From: CAYIVF01 sp964366875
Lineage (GTDB): Bacteria > Patescibacteriota > Minisyncoccia > Minisyncoccales > Staskawiczbacteraceae
Assembly: GCA_964366875.1 (NCBI GenBank)
Contig: CAYIVF010000002.1
Location: 1-53,234 of the forward strand
Length of the DNA: 53,234 nucleotides
Direction of reading: 5' to 3'
Part shown: positions 32,831 to 39,866 of the stretch, piece after piece
How the letters are laid out: every line of letters begins with the position of its first letter
How positions within the stretch are numbered: the first letter of the stretch is position 1
The notes under the pieces: model-generated
The model's database searches: none
What the model saw: only the letters and a program-made list of their open reading frames with translations
What the model was told of the DNA's origin: nothing
Program-made: the position numbers and the translations under genes

Positions 32831-35287
32831 ATGAGTTTTTTATCTAAAATATTCGGGGACCCTAATGAAAAATATATAAAAGGATTGGGGCCCATAGTCC
32901 AAGAAATCAATAAACTTGAGGATAGTTTAAGCAAACTTTCTGATTTAGAGCTGAAAGAAAAAACTAAAGAATTAAAGCTTGAGCTAGCCGGAGGAAAAAC
33001 TTTGGACGATATACTTCCAACAGCTTTTGCTTTGGTAAGAGAATCAGCCAAAAGAACATTAAAGCAGCGCCACTTTGACAGCCAAATAATCGGCGGAATT
33101 GTTTTGCACCAGGGAAAAATTGCAGAAATGAAAACAGGCGAGGGAAAAACCTTGTCGGCAACTTTACCGGTATATTTGAACGCGCTAGAGCAGAAAGGAG
33201 TGCATGTTGTTACGGTAAACGATTATTTAGCAAAGAGGGATACAGTGTGGATGGGCCAGATTTACGATGCCCTGGGCCTTACAACAGCCTGCATAACCAA
33301 TGAGTCTGGATACATTTATGATTCTAACTTAAAAAATGAAGAGCAAGACAAGCAGAGAGATATTGAGGGCGGCTTTAAGGTGCAAAAGAATTATCTAAGG
33401 CCAGTCACAAAAAAAGAGGCCTATGCGGCTGACATTACTTATGGCACAAACAATGAATTCGGCTTTGATTATTTGAGAGATAATATGGCGCAAAATTTAT
33501 CTGATGTTTCCCAGCGCGGTTTTAACTTTGCCATAGTTGACGAAGTGGACTCTATTTTAATTGATGAAGCAAGGGTGCCTTTGATAATTTCCGGGCAAGC
33601 CGAAGAGGCAACAGAAAAATATTATCAGTTTGCTAAAATAGCAGCTCCCTTAGAAAAAGCTCAAGATTATGAACTTGATGAAAAAACAAAAACAGTTAAC
33701 TTCACAGAGCAGGGCCAGAACAACGTTGTAAAAAGCTTGGGATACGACCCCTGGCTAGACAACGATATTATTACAACGCATCAATTAGAGTCTGCCCTTA
33801 GGGCTAAAGCTCTGTTTTTTAAGGACAGAGATTATGTTGTAAAAGATGGAGAGATAATGATTATTGACGAGTTTACAGGCAGAATACTTCCGGGACGCAG
33901 GTGGTCGGCCGGGCTTCACCAGGCAGTGGAAGCAAAAGAAGGTGTCAAAGTGCAGCCCGAATCAATAACTATGGCAACAATCACTTTCCAGAATTATTTT
34001 AGAATGTACAAAAAGTTATCTGGAATGACAGGCACCGCCTTAACTTCTGCAGAAGAGTTTGATAAAGTTTACAAGTTAGAAGTTGTTTCAATTCCCACCA
34101 ATAAGCCCATGATAAGGCAGGATTTTAGCGACAAAGTTTATAAAACAGAAAACGGCAAGTTTACCGCAGCAGTAAGAGAAATAGAAGAATTGCACAAAAA
34201 AGGCCAGCCCATATTAGTAGGTACAAGGTCAGTTGAAAGAAATGAATATTTAGGAAAGCTGTTAGAAATAAAAGGAATACCCCATAATATTTTAAACGCT
34301 AAAAACCACGAAAGGGAAGGAGAGATTATAGCTCAGGCAGGCAAAAAGGGAGCCGTAACCATTGCCACAAACATGGCAGGCAGGGGAGTTGATATTATCT
34401 TGGGAGGCAACCCCTTTAATCCCGCAGAGGCAGAAGAGGTAAAGAAATTAGGGGGCCTGCACGTGATGGGAACCGAGAGGCACGAGGCAAGAAGAATAGA
34501 CAATCAGCTTAGAGGCAGGTCGGGCAGGCAGGGAGACCAGGGCTCTGCGCAGTTTTTTGTTTCTTTGGAAGACGATTTAATGAGAATATTCGGCGGAGAC
34601 AGGATAAAATCATTAATGACTGCTTTAAACATCCCAGAGGACGAACCCATACAAGCAGGAATGATTTCGGGAGCCATTGAATCAGCTCAAGAAAAGATTG
34701 AGGGTTTTAATTTTGACGCTCGCCACCATTTGCTAGAATACGACGACGTGCTCAACAAGCACAGGGAGATAATATACAAGAAACGCAAAGAAATATTAGT
34801 TTTGCAAGGCCTGTCCTTGCAAAACTACGTTTTGAATATAGTCAAAAAATCAGGGGTTTCAGAGGAGGATTATTTTAAAAAAGAAAAAGAAATTGGGCCA
34901 GATAACATGCGCCAACTAGAAAAATTCGTATGCCTTAGAGTCACAGATATGCTTTGGCAGGACCACTTGTCATATATGGACCACGTAAGAGATTCAGTAA
35001 GATTAAGAGCTTACGCTGGGAGAGATCCTTTGGTAGAGTATAAAAACGAGGGTCACAAGGCGTTCGGTCAATTGCTGGCAATGCTTGACGCCAGCATTGC
35101 AGAAAACATTATGAAAGCTGGTTTGCAGTCCCAGCAAAAGCCAATGCCGAACTCTAGGCCGGTTGAGGCAGGTAACAAGGAAATTGGCAGAAATTCGCCA
35201 TGTCCTTGTGGTTCTGGTAAAAAATATAAGAAGTGCGGCATGCTCGGGACAGAGGAACACAAGAGAAATATGGCACAAAAAAGATGA
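32831..35287 (+). CDS. secA: Preprotein translocase ATPase SecA
   Basis: An 818-residue motor that drives proteins through SecYEG. Walker A MKTGEGKT (~99-106), TVNDYLAKRD, the DEAD-type VDEVDSILIDEARVPLIISG (~236-255), the preprotein cross-linking region, NMAGRGVDI and GLHVMGTERHEARRIDNQLRGRSGRQGD of NBD2, and the helical scaffold with LWQDHLSYMDHVRDSVRLRAY are all present. The end carries a SEC-C zinc motif (NSPCPCGSGKKYKKCGM, ~787-803). It starts 11 bp after speA with no Shine-Dalgarno. The 3' end matters: copies of its SEC-C tail lie 2.1 and 2.6 kb downstream (37365-37451 and 37921-37992). Confidence 0.97.
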   Translation: MSFLSKIFGDPNEKYIKGLGPIVQEINKLEDSLSKLSDLELKEKTKELKLELAGGKTLDDILPTAFALVRESAKRTLKQRHFDSQIIGGIVLHQGKIAEMKTGEGKTLSATLPVYLNALEQKGVHVVTVNDYLAKRDTVWMGQIYDALGLTTACITNESGYIYDSNLKNEEQDKQRDIEGGFKVQKNYLRPVTKKEAYAADITYGTNNEFGFDYLRDNMAQNLSDVSQRGFNFAIVDEVDSILIDEARVPLIISGQAEEATEKYYQFAKIAAPLEKAQDYELDEKTKTVNFTEQGQNNVVKSLGYDPWLDNDIITTHQLESALRAKALFFKDRDYVVKDGEIMIIDEFTGRILPGRRWSAGLHQAVEAKEGVKVQPESITMATITFQNYFRMYKKLSGMTGTALTSAEEFDKVYKLEVVSIPTNKPMIRQDFSDKVYKTENGKFTAAVREIEELHKKGQPILVGTRSVERNEYLGKLLEIKGIPHNILNAKNHEREGEIIAQAGKKGAVTIATNMAGRGVDIILGGNPFNPAEAEEVKKLGGLHVMGTERHEARRIDNQLRGRSGRQGDQGSAQFFVSLEDDLMRIFGGDRIKSLMTALNIPEDEPIQAGMISGAIESAQEKIEGFNFDARHHLLEYDDVLNKHREIIYKKRKEILVLQGLSLQNYVLNIVKKSGVSEEDYFKKEKEIGPDNMRQLEKFVCLRVTDMLWQDHLSYMDHVRDSVRLRAYAGRDPLVEYKNEGHKAFGQLLAMLDASIAENIMKAGLQSQQKPMPNSRPVEAGNKEIGRNSPCPCGSGKKYKKCGMLGTEEHKRNMAQKR

Positions 35288-35289
35288 TT

Positions 35290-35323
35290 AAAATGTAAAT
35301 ATGGATTTTCTTATTTACATTTT
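35290..35323 (+). terminator. Inverted repeat / terminator after secA
   Basis: AAAATGTAAATA (35290-35301) and its perfect complement TATTTACATTTT (35312-35323) with a 10-nt loop. The right arm ends in T residues. The stem is AT-rich, so termination may be weak. Confidence 0.55.
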
Positions 35324-35347
35324 AGGCGTTAAGTGTAAATAAAAAAA

Positions 35348-35375
35348 TTGACAGAAGATTTAAAGTTGATAATAT
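35348..35375 (+). promoter_or_regulatory. Promoter of the coiled-coil protein gene
   Basis: TTGACA (35348-35353), 16-bp spacer, TAATAT (35370-35375). The start codon is at 35396, giving a very short leader without a Shine-Dalgarno. Confidence 0.7.
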
Positions 35376-35395
35376 GAAGTATAAGCAATAAATTT

Positions 35396-35707
35396 ATGGC
35401 AGAAGAAACACTCGCAAAAAAAGATATTCAAGAACTTTTGGCTGGGCAGACAACAGTCATTTTAGAAGCGGTTGATGAAAAATTGTCCGAAGTAAAAATA
35501 GAAATGGTGAATATGGAGGAACGAATAGATAAAAAAATAGAAGTTTTGGATTTGAAATTTTCCGAAAAATTTGATAAGCTCACCACAACACTTGATAATT
35601 TTCTAAAAAGAATGATCGATATTGAAGATGAATTTACAATGATGCGCAACGATATCAATAGGATCAAAAAAACCATAAAAGAAAAGCTTGGAGTGGAATT
35701 GTCTTAG
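35396..35707 (+). CDS. Small coiled-coil protein of unknown function
   Basis: A 103-residue soluble, charged protein with no recognised family. From ~15 to the end it is almost entirely predicted helix with heptad-like hydrophobic spacing (AVDEKLSEVKIEM, KIEVLDLKFSEKFDKLTTTL, DEFTMMRNDINRIKKTI), so a coiled coil that oligomerises is likely. Similar short helical proteins are frequent in Patescibacteria genomes. It has its own promoter and is followed by a terminator, so it is a single-gene unit. Base composition is like that of native genes, and there is no Shine-Dalgarno. Confidence 0.7.
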   Translation: MAEETLAKKDIQELLAGQTTVILEAVDEKLSEVKIEMVNMEERIDKKIEVLDLKFSEKFDKLTTTLDNFLKRMIDIEDEFTMMRNDINRIKKTIKEKLGVELS

Positions 35708-35724
35708 TTGGGTCAAAAATAATT

Positions 35725-35801
35725 TTGTAGCATAACTAACATTTGAGTAGTACCTGCGCCTGCCGAAAGGGAGTGTGCAGGTTTTTACTTTTATGCTACA
35801 A
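35725..35801. repeat. Distant 11-bp inverted repeat around a terminator
   Basis: TTGTAGCATAA (35725-35735) and TTATGCTACAA (35791-35801) are perfect complements 55 bp apart. They enclose the terminator at 35753-35786, so the RNA could fold into one long hairpin with the terminator on top. Confidence 0.6.
35753..35786 (+). terminator. Intrinsic terminator of the coiled-coil gene
   Basis: CCTGCGC (35753-35759) pairs with GTGCAGG (35775-35781, one G-U), followed by TTTTT at 35782-35786. Confidence 0.75.
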
Positions 35802-35816
35802 TTTATTAAATAACCG

Positions 35817-36002
35817 ATGAAAAATTTTAGTAAGACTAAAAAAGAAACTTATTATAAATGCGTTCATTGCGGAGATGAGATTTTTTGGAACACAAATAAA
35901 AAATTAACAGAATGTAGGTGCAGGAAAATTTATGTTGATGGCTGCGAGTTTTATGTTCGCATAGGCGGAGACAAGGAAGATTATGAAATAATTCAAAAAT
36001 AG
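35817..36002 (+). CDS. Small zinc-ribbon-like protein
   Basis: A 61-residue protein with two cysteine knuckles: CVHCGDEIFW (~15-24) and ECRCRKIYVDG (~32-42), followed by YVRIGGDKEDYEII. The spacing suggests one zinc ion held by C-x2-C and C-x-C. It resembles small zinc-ribbon domain-of-unknown-function proteins seen in Patescibacteria. The start is ATG 35817 without a Shine-Dalgarno; a terminator follows at 36017-36041. Function unknown; a nucleic-acid or protein-binding module is a guess only. Confidence 0.65.
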   Translation: MKNFSKTKKETYYKCVHCGDEIFWNTNKKLTECRCRKIYVDGCEFYVRIGGDKEDYEIIQK

Positions 36003-36016
36003 ATTTGTGGCAAATT

Positions 36017-36041
36017 CGCGCTAAATCAGTGCGGGTTTTTT
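36017..36041 (+). terminator. Intrinsic terminator of the zinc-ribbon gene
   Basis: CGCGCT (36017-36022) pairs with AGTGCG (36028-36033, one G-U) across a 5-nt loop, then GG and TTTTTT. Confidence 0.65.
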
Positions 36042-36088
36042 CGTATACAATCAGATATAATTGGATATAGTTGGAGTCGTGCAAAAAA

Positions 36089-36117
36089 TTGACAAATCTT
36101 AAAATTTCATTTAATTT
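36089..36117 (+). promoter_or_regulatory. Promoter of the homocysteine S-methyltransferase gene
   Basis: TTGACA (36089-36094), 17-bp spacer, TAATTT (36112-36117). The leader is ~50 nt, longer than at native promoters here. Confidence 0.65.
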
Positions 36118-36164
36118 AAAATGAGGAACGTGGAATTGTGTTCAATCTGTAATTTGAAAATAAG

Positions 36165-36171
36165 AAAGGAG
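36165..36171 (+). promoter_or_regulatory. Strong Shine-Dalgarno
   Basis: AAAGGAG ends 4 nt before the ATG at 36176. Such sites are absent before native genes of this window. Confidence 0.75.
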
Positions 36172-36175
36172 ATGT

Positions 36176-37057
36176 ATGGCCAATCAAACTTTTCTCGAAA
36201 AAGTTGGAGCACGGAGTGTGCTTCTTGGTGACGGTGCAATGGGAACTGAGCTACAAAGACGTGGTTTTGTAGTGAGTGGATGCATGGAGTCAGCTAACGT
36301 TATAAATCCTGAGTTGGTGCAGGGGATTTATTGCGATTACTACAATGCCGGCTCGCAAATTGTTGAAACCAACAGTTTTGGTGCTAATCGTATTCGCCTA
36401 CAGAGATATGGACTGTCTCAAAAAATCGTCGAACTCAATAGGTTAGCCGTAGAACTTGCTAAGGCAGTTCGCCCGAAAGGATGTTTTATCGGCGGTTCGA
36501 TTGGGCCGACAGGTAGCATTCTTGAACCGTTTGGCGATTTAAAGTTACGGATAGCTTACGATGCATTTGCCGAACAAGCTGAAGCGCTTGCAGGGGGCGG
36601 AGCGGATGTGATTTACGTCGAAACTATGTCTGCGCTCGATGAAGTCGAAGTTGTCCTAAGAGCAGTAAAGGAAAGAACCGGTTTGCCAACAATAGTCACG
36701 ATGGTTTTTAAGGCTGGTAGAACCGGGCTTCGTACTTCTTTCGGTGTGGATGTGGTTACGGCAGTGCAAAAACTCTCTGAGTTTGGCGCTGATGTTATTG
36801 GAGCAAACTGCGGAGACCCAGAGGATATAATTGTCGCTATTCGGGAAATGCGCCCACTTACGGCAAAACCTATAATTGCTCAACCAAATGCTGGAATTCC
36901 AGAATTGGTGGATGGAACACCCGTTTATAGGCAAACGCCCGAAGCATTGCAATTTTGTATCGAGCAATTGCTAAAGACGGGTGTTAATATTATAGGCGGT
37001 TGTTGTGGGGTTGGACCAGCTCATATAAGGGCTATGCGGCAGTTGATGCTGTCATGA
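36176..37057 (+). CDS. Homocysteine S-methyltransferase-family protein
   Basis: A 293-residue TIM-barrel enzyme of the S-methyl_trans family (MmuM, BHMT and the N-terminal module of MetH). LLGDGAMGTELQRRG (~16-30) opens the barrel, ETNSFGANRIRL carries the substrate site, and the three zinc Cys are present: GANCGDP (~219-225) and IIGGCCGVGP (~274-283). It should move a methyl group to homocysteine to make methionine; the donor (S-methylmethionine, betaine or a folate) is not evident. Codons are less AT-rich than the neighbours and it has a strong Shine-Dalgarno and own promoter and terminator. It lies between secA and the first SecA tail relic, so it looks acquired. Confidence 0.87.
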   Translation: MANQTFLEKVGARSVLLGDGAMGTELQRRGFVVSGCMESANVINPELVQGIYCDYYNAGSQIVETNSFGANRIRLQRYGLSQKIVELNRLAVELAKAVRPKGCFIGGSIGPTGSILEPFGDLKLRIAYDAFAEQAEALAGGGADVIYVETMSALDEVEVVLRAVKERTGLPTIVTMVFKAGRTGLRTSFGVDVVTAVQKLSEFGADVIGANCGDPEDIIVAIREMRPLTAKPIIAQPNAGIPELVDGTPVYRQTPEALQFCIEQLLKTGVNIIGGCCGVGPAHIRAMRQLMLS

Positions 37058-37090
37058 TCGCGAAGCTTTGGCGTGCAAAAGCGCAGCAAT

Positions 37091-37119
37091 GACCTTTGGG
37101 TAAAACTGAAGGTCTTTTT
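37091..37119 (+). terminator. Intrinsic terminator of the homocysteine S-methyltransferase gene
   Basis: GACCTT (37091-37096) pairs with AAGGTC (37109-37114) across a 12-nt loop, followed by TTTTT. Confidence 0.75.
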
Positions 37120-37276
37120 ATTTGAGTTAAAATTATGAGTTTACAAAAGTTGACAGAGCGATTTTGGATTAAAAAACGTCTGAAAAATAGCATTAAAAGT
37201 TATTCACTCATAGCTCTGGACAAGGGGTTATGAGCTGGTAATATTACTTTAGGAACATTAAAATTTTAAGGATTTA

Positions 37277-37321
37277 CTCGCCCCGTTAGAAATTTAAATT
37301 ATAGATTTTTAACGGGACGAG
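37277..37321. repeat. Imperfect 12-bp inverted repeat
   Basis: CTCGCCCCGTTA (37277-37288) and TAACGGGACGAG (37310-37321) are complementary except for one C/A mismatch; the 21-nt loop is AT-rich. It ends 44 bp before the first SEC-C relic. Confidence 0.6.
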
Positions 37322-37364
37322 CAGTCGAGATTCGTTATGTGTGAGGTATTACTCAGTTCTGACT

Positions 37365-37451
37365 TCCTGCGGGTAAGGAAATAAATATAAAAAATGCGGA
37401 ATACTAAATACAGAGGAGCATCAAAAGCTAACGAGAGAAAAGGAAATATAA
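37365..37451 (+). pseudogene. SecA SEC-C tail relic 1 (with in-frame stop)
   Basis: Read from 37365 the frame gives SCG-stop-GNKYKKCGILNTEEHQKL then TREKEI and TAA. This is the zinc-binding C-terminal motif of SecA (compare CGSGKKYKKCGMLGTEEH in secA), with the Ser codon changed to TAA (37374-37376) and one Cys replaced. No upstream SecA sequence is attached and there is no start codon, so it is a non-coding remnant of a secA 3' end. Confidence 0.75.
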
Positions 37452-37479
37452 AAAAAGCCCAAACTATGTTGGGTTTGGG
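37449..37479 (-). terminator. Intrinsic terminator of the minus-strand Dabb gene
   Basis: On the minus strand CCCAAAC (37473-37479) and GTTTGGG (37458-37464) form a 7-bp stem with an 8-nt loop, followed by C and a run of T (A-run at ~37450-37456 on +). Confidence 0.75.
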
Positions 37480-37488
37480 TTAATGGTG

Positions 37489-37812
37489 TTAGCTGTTGCG
37501 AACGGGTGATGGGTGATGAATATCACCCACTTGCCAGTCAGCGACCTTGCAAAGGATGTCAGTAAGCTCTTTGTGTTTTGGGTGATTTCTAAAATTCTGC
37601 ATGGCTTCATCGTCGCTAAAGACGGCGATTTCAACCAGGTGCACGTTCTTCCTGAGGTCGAGATTGTGGCCGACCGTCCAAAAAAGAATTCCCGCTTCTT
37701 TCCCGCCACAGTCTTTGGCTAGCGATTGATAGCGTTCGTAGATTTCTTGTTTGATTTCCTCCGATGCTCCTGGCTTGAACCCGATTAGTACAACATGCCA
37801 GAGGTTTCCCAT
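37489..37812 (-). CDS. Dabb (stress-responsive alpha/beta barrel) domain protein
   Basis: A 107-residue minus-strand protein. LWHVVLIGFKPGASEEIKQEIYERYQSLA is the typical first strand and helix of the Dabb ferredoxin-like fold, and LVEIAVFSDDEAMQNFRNHPKHKEL (~59-83) the conserved second half ending in the HP-x-H helix. Such proteins dimerise; their biochemical roles vary and none can be assigned here. The ATG at 37812 has a strong Shine-Dalgarno (37820-37827) and an ideal promoter (37871-37899), and there is a good terminator. Codons are GC-richer than those of neighbours. It is bracketed by two SEC-C relics, so it looks like a self-contained acquired unit. Confidence 0.82.
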   Translation of the reverse strand: MGNLWHVVLIGFKPGASEEIKQEIYERYQSLAKDCGGKEAGILFWTVGHNLDLRKNVHLVEIAVFSDDEAMQNFRNHPKHKELTDILCKVADWQVGDIHHPSPVRNS

Positions 37813-37819
37813 TTTTTAG

Positions 37820-37827
37820 TCCTTTCC
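37820..37827 (-). promoter_or_regulatory. Strong Shine-Dalgarno of the Dabb gene
   Basis: Minus strand GGAAAGGA, 7 nt before the ATG at 37812. Confidence 0.7.
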
Positions 37828-37870
37828 TGCTGCGGGTTGTGGGGTACGGATAGTTCAAGGTTCTATTTTG

Positions 37871-37899
37871 ATATTAGTACGCAGAGCTCCTAATGTCAA
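37871..37899 (-). promoter_or_regulatory. Promoter of the Dabb gene
   Basis: Minus strand TTGACA (37894-37899), 17-bp spacer, TAATAT (37871-37876). The start codon is ~60 bp downstream. Confidence 0.75.
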
Positions 37900-37920
37900 T
37901 TATAGTGAAATTTTTATAAG

Positions 37921-37992
37921 TGCAGTAAAAAATATAAAAAATGCGGAATGTTAAATACCGAGGAACATCAAAAATTAATGAGAGAGAAGTAA
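37921..37992 (+). pseudogene. SecA SEC-C tail relic 2
   Basis: The frame reads CSKKYKKCGMLNTEEHQKL then MREK and TAA. It matches the end of SecA and is closer to relic 1 than to secA itself: over the 63 nt starting at the first AAATAT I count 9 mismatches between the relics. The Gly codons of CGSG are missing and there is no start codon upstream (TGA at 37906-37908). It lies on the other side of the Dabb gene from relic 1, in the same orientation, 10 bp before the next gene. Confidence 0.75.
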
Positions 37993-38001
37993 ACCATAGG
38001 T

Positions 38002-38439
38002 ATGAAATATATAGAGTTAAAACATAAAAATGGACCAGTTATCAGATTCCGTCTTTACGAGAACAACTCGCCGGCTACTTGCAAAGCTTTTATCGATGCA
38101 CTTCCCTTTAATGCCAAAGCTGTCCAAGCAAGATTTGCAGGAGAGGAAATTTGGATACAAAAAGGGCCTTATTTAAAAATTAATCAAGAAAATGCCACTA
38201 TACTTTTAAAACCTGGTGAGTTAGGCTATGCGTCCCCAAACAAAAAAAGTGAAATTGGGCAAAGCATAGCTATAGTTTATGGAGAGGCGAAACTTTCAGG
38301 CCGTGTTAATGTTTTTGCCATGGTTTTTAAAGAAGATTTTAAAAAACTGCAAAAACTTGGCGAAAAAATATGGCTTGGGGGCAGTAGAGTTTTACGTTTT
38401 GAACTTAAGGAAAAAAAGAAGCGACATGAAAGTATCTAA
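38002..38439 (+). CDS. Cyclophilin-like fold protein (DUF3830/TM1367-like)
   Basis: A 145-residue beta-rich protein. NSPATCKAFIDALPFNAKAVQARFAGEEIW (~23-52) matches the start of the cyclophilin-like domain found in TM1367 and DUF3830 proteins, and LKPGELGYASPNKK with SIAIVYGEAKLSGRVNVFA the later strands, where the loop near the active site lies. No peptidyl-prolyl isomerase residues can be claimed. Its last 14 bp overlap the start of the CAP-domain gene. It is the first native-looking gene after the second SEC-C relic and has no Shine-Dalgarno. Confidence 0.7.
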   Translation: MKYIELKHKNGPVIRFRLYENNSPATCKAFIDALPFNAKAVQARFAGEEIWIQKGPYLKINQENATILLKPGELGYASPNKKSEIGQSIAIVYGEAKLSGRVNVFAMVFKEDFKKLQKLGEKIWLGGSRVLRFELKEKKKRHESI

Positions 38440-39322
38440 AATAATAATTTTAGTTTTGATAATCGCGGCGTTTGGAGCGGGTATATATTTTAAAGACGAT
38501 GCCATAAGGCTTTATAATTCCGCCAGCTGGCGGATTAATAAACAAGTTCAGGATTTTAAGAAAACAGAAATCGGAACTCTGATAACAGAGGCTGGCAAAG
38601 AGATTTTTACTCCGCCTCCGCTGAATATCGGCGGAGGACCCAAAGGGTACCCCACCAATGTTGTTTTACTGAAAAGCAAGGTGATTGAAGAAACCAACAT
38701 TCAGAGAGAAATAAACGGATTGCCAGTCCTAAAAGAAAATGCACAGCTTGATAATGCAGCTTCAGCTAAAGCCAATGATATGTTCCAAAACCAGTATTTT
38801 GAGCACACGTCTCCTGCGGGTATTGACGCTGGTAAGTTAGTACAGAGTTACGGATATGATTACATAATTGCCGGGGAAAATTTAATTTTAGGGAATTTTT
38901 CCAGTGAAAAAGAAGTGGTTTCAGATTGGATGGCAAGCTCGGGGCATAGAGCAAATATTTTAAATAATAGATACGCAGAAATAGGAGTGGCTGTTGTAAA
39001 AGGAACATATAAAGGCGAAAGTGTCTGGATTGGCGTGCAGGAGTTTGGGCTCCCCTTGTCTGCTTGCGCAGAGCCCGATGCTAGCTTAAAAGCAGAAATT
39101 GAGTCAGATAAAATGCAGCTAAATATTCTATCTTCGCAAATTGATGAAAAAAGAAGCGAAATCAACAGCGCAAATCCAAGAGCTGCGTATTATAGCCAAC
39201 TGGTTGATGACTATAATCAATCAGTTGAAAGTTATAACTCTTTAGCAGAAGCCGTAAAAATCCTTATCTCTCGCTTTAATAACCAGGTAAATATTTTTAA
39301 CCAGTGCGTCGCCGGCAAATAA
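38426..39322 (+). CDS. Membrane-anchored CAP (SCP/PR1-like) domain protein
   Basis: A 298-residue protein. An N-terminal hydrophobic helix (KIIILVLIIAAFGAGIYF, ~5-22) anchors or exports it. The CAP domain (~85-215) shows the ordered motifs EETNIQREINGLPVLKEN, ANDMFQNQYFEHTSPAG with the metal-binding His, AGENLI with Glu, SSGHRANILNNRYAEIGVAVV with the second His, and IGVQEFG. The C-terminal ~80 residues form a coiled coil (LKAEIESDKMQLNIL, SVESYNSLAEAVKILISRF). ATG 38426 is chosen because it starts right at the signal segment. Residues ~64-78 (PPPLNIGGGPKGYPT) come from a GC-rich palindromic patch (38611-38653). Its external ligand is unknown. Confidence 0.83.
   Translation: MKVSKIIILVLIIAAFGAGIYFKDDAIRLYNSASWRINKQVQDFKKTEIGTLITEAGKEIFTPPPLNIGGGPKGYPTNVVLLKSKVIEETNIQREINGLPVLKENAQLDNAASAKANDMFQNQYFEHTSPAGIDAGKLVQSYGYDYIIAGENLILGNFSSEKEVVSDWMASSGHRANILNNRYAEIGVAVVKGTYKGESVWIGVQEFGLPLSACAEPDASLKAEIESDKMQLNILSSQIDEKRSEINSANPRAAYYSQLVDDYNQSVESYNSLAEAVKILISRFNNQVNIFNQCVAGK
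38611..38653 (-). repeat. GC-rich palindromic element, copy 2 (inside the CAP gene, inverted)
   Basis: On the minus strand the core at 38636-38653 reads GGGGTACCCTTTGGGTCC, one base different from the murB core over the shared part. Next to it CCTCCGC (38615-38621) and GCGGAGG (38631-38637) form another stem. The patch is in frame and codes for a Pro/Gly linker between the membrane helix and the CAP domain. Confidence 0.6.
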
Positions 39323-39323
39323 C

Positions 39324-39866
39324 ATGAAAATTAATATTGGGTCAAAAAATAAAGTAAAAATTGAGGCGGTCAGCGAATTGCTGAAAGATTATTCTGATTT
39401 TAAAGATGCAGAGATTATCTCAATTGAGGTTGATTCTGGGGTTTCTCCTCAGCCAAAATCATTGGACGAAGCAATCGCTGGAGCTATTAAAAGAGCAAAA
39501 AAATCTTTTATCGCATGCGATTATAGTTTTGGCATAGAATCTGGATTAATGAAGGTTCCCGAAACTAAAACAGGATATATGGACGTTACTTGCTCTGCAA
39601 TTTTCGACGGTAAAAACATTCATTTAGGATTATCCTCTGCTTTTGAATTTCCGCCAAAAGTAATAAAATATATTTTTGAGAAAGATGAAAATGCGAGCGT
39701 TGCTTTTAGAGAGTTGGGACTTACAAAAAGTGAGTATATAGGATATGAAGAGGGTATCATAGGAGTTTTAACAAAAAATAAGATAACAAGAAAGCAATAC
39801 ACAAAAGAAGCTATAAGAATGGCATTAATTCATTTAGAAAATAAAAAATTATATGAAATACAATAA
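39324..39866 (+). CDS. Non-canonical purine NTP phosphatase, YjjX/DUF84 family
   Basis: A 180-residue inosine/xanthosine triphosphatase-like protein, cytoplasmic, expected to clear damaged purine nucleotides. INIGSKNKVKIEAV is the nucleotide-loop start of the ITPase-like fold, VDSGVSPQPKSLDEAIAGAIKRAKKS (~37-62) is the family hallmark, FGIESGL (~69-75) carries the acidic site, and CSAIFDG follows. Length is normal. It starts right after the CAP gene and overlaps the MazG-like gene by 14 bp, forming the start of a nucleotide-housekeeping group. Confidence 0.85.
   Translation: MKINIGSKNKVKIEAVSELLKDYSDFKDAEIISIEVDSGVSPQPKSLDEAIAGAIKRAKKSFIACDYSFGIESGLMKVPETKTGYMDVTCSAIFDGKNIHLGLSSAFEFPPKVIKYIFEKDENASVAFRELGLTKSEYIGYEEGIIGVLTKNKITRKQYTKEAIRMALIHLENKKLYEIQ

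Larger units (their letters stand above)
37058..37364. other. Gene-free stretch before the first SEC-C relic
   Basis: No coding frame of note. It holds the terminator of the methyltransferase gene (37091-37119), an isolated TTGACA near 37152 without a matching -10, and an imperfect 12-bp inverted repeat (37277-37288 with 37310-37321). The base composition is mixed, with some GC-rich patches. It may be scar DNA left by earlier insertions. Confidence 0.5.

Noticed and set aside
38426..39322. Start of the CAP gene at 38279
   Set aside because: That frame start lies far inside the preceding gene; ATG 38426 directly begins the membrane helix and gives a 14-bp overlap.
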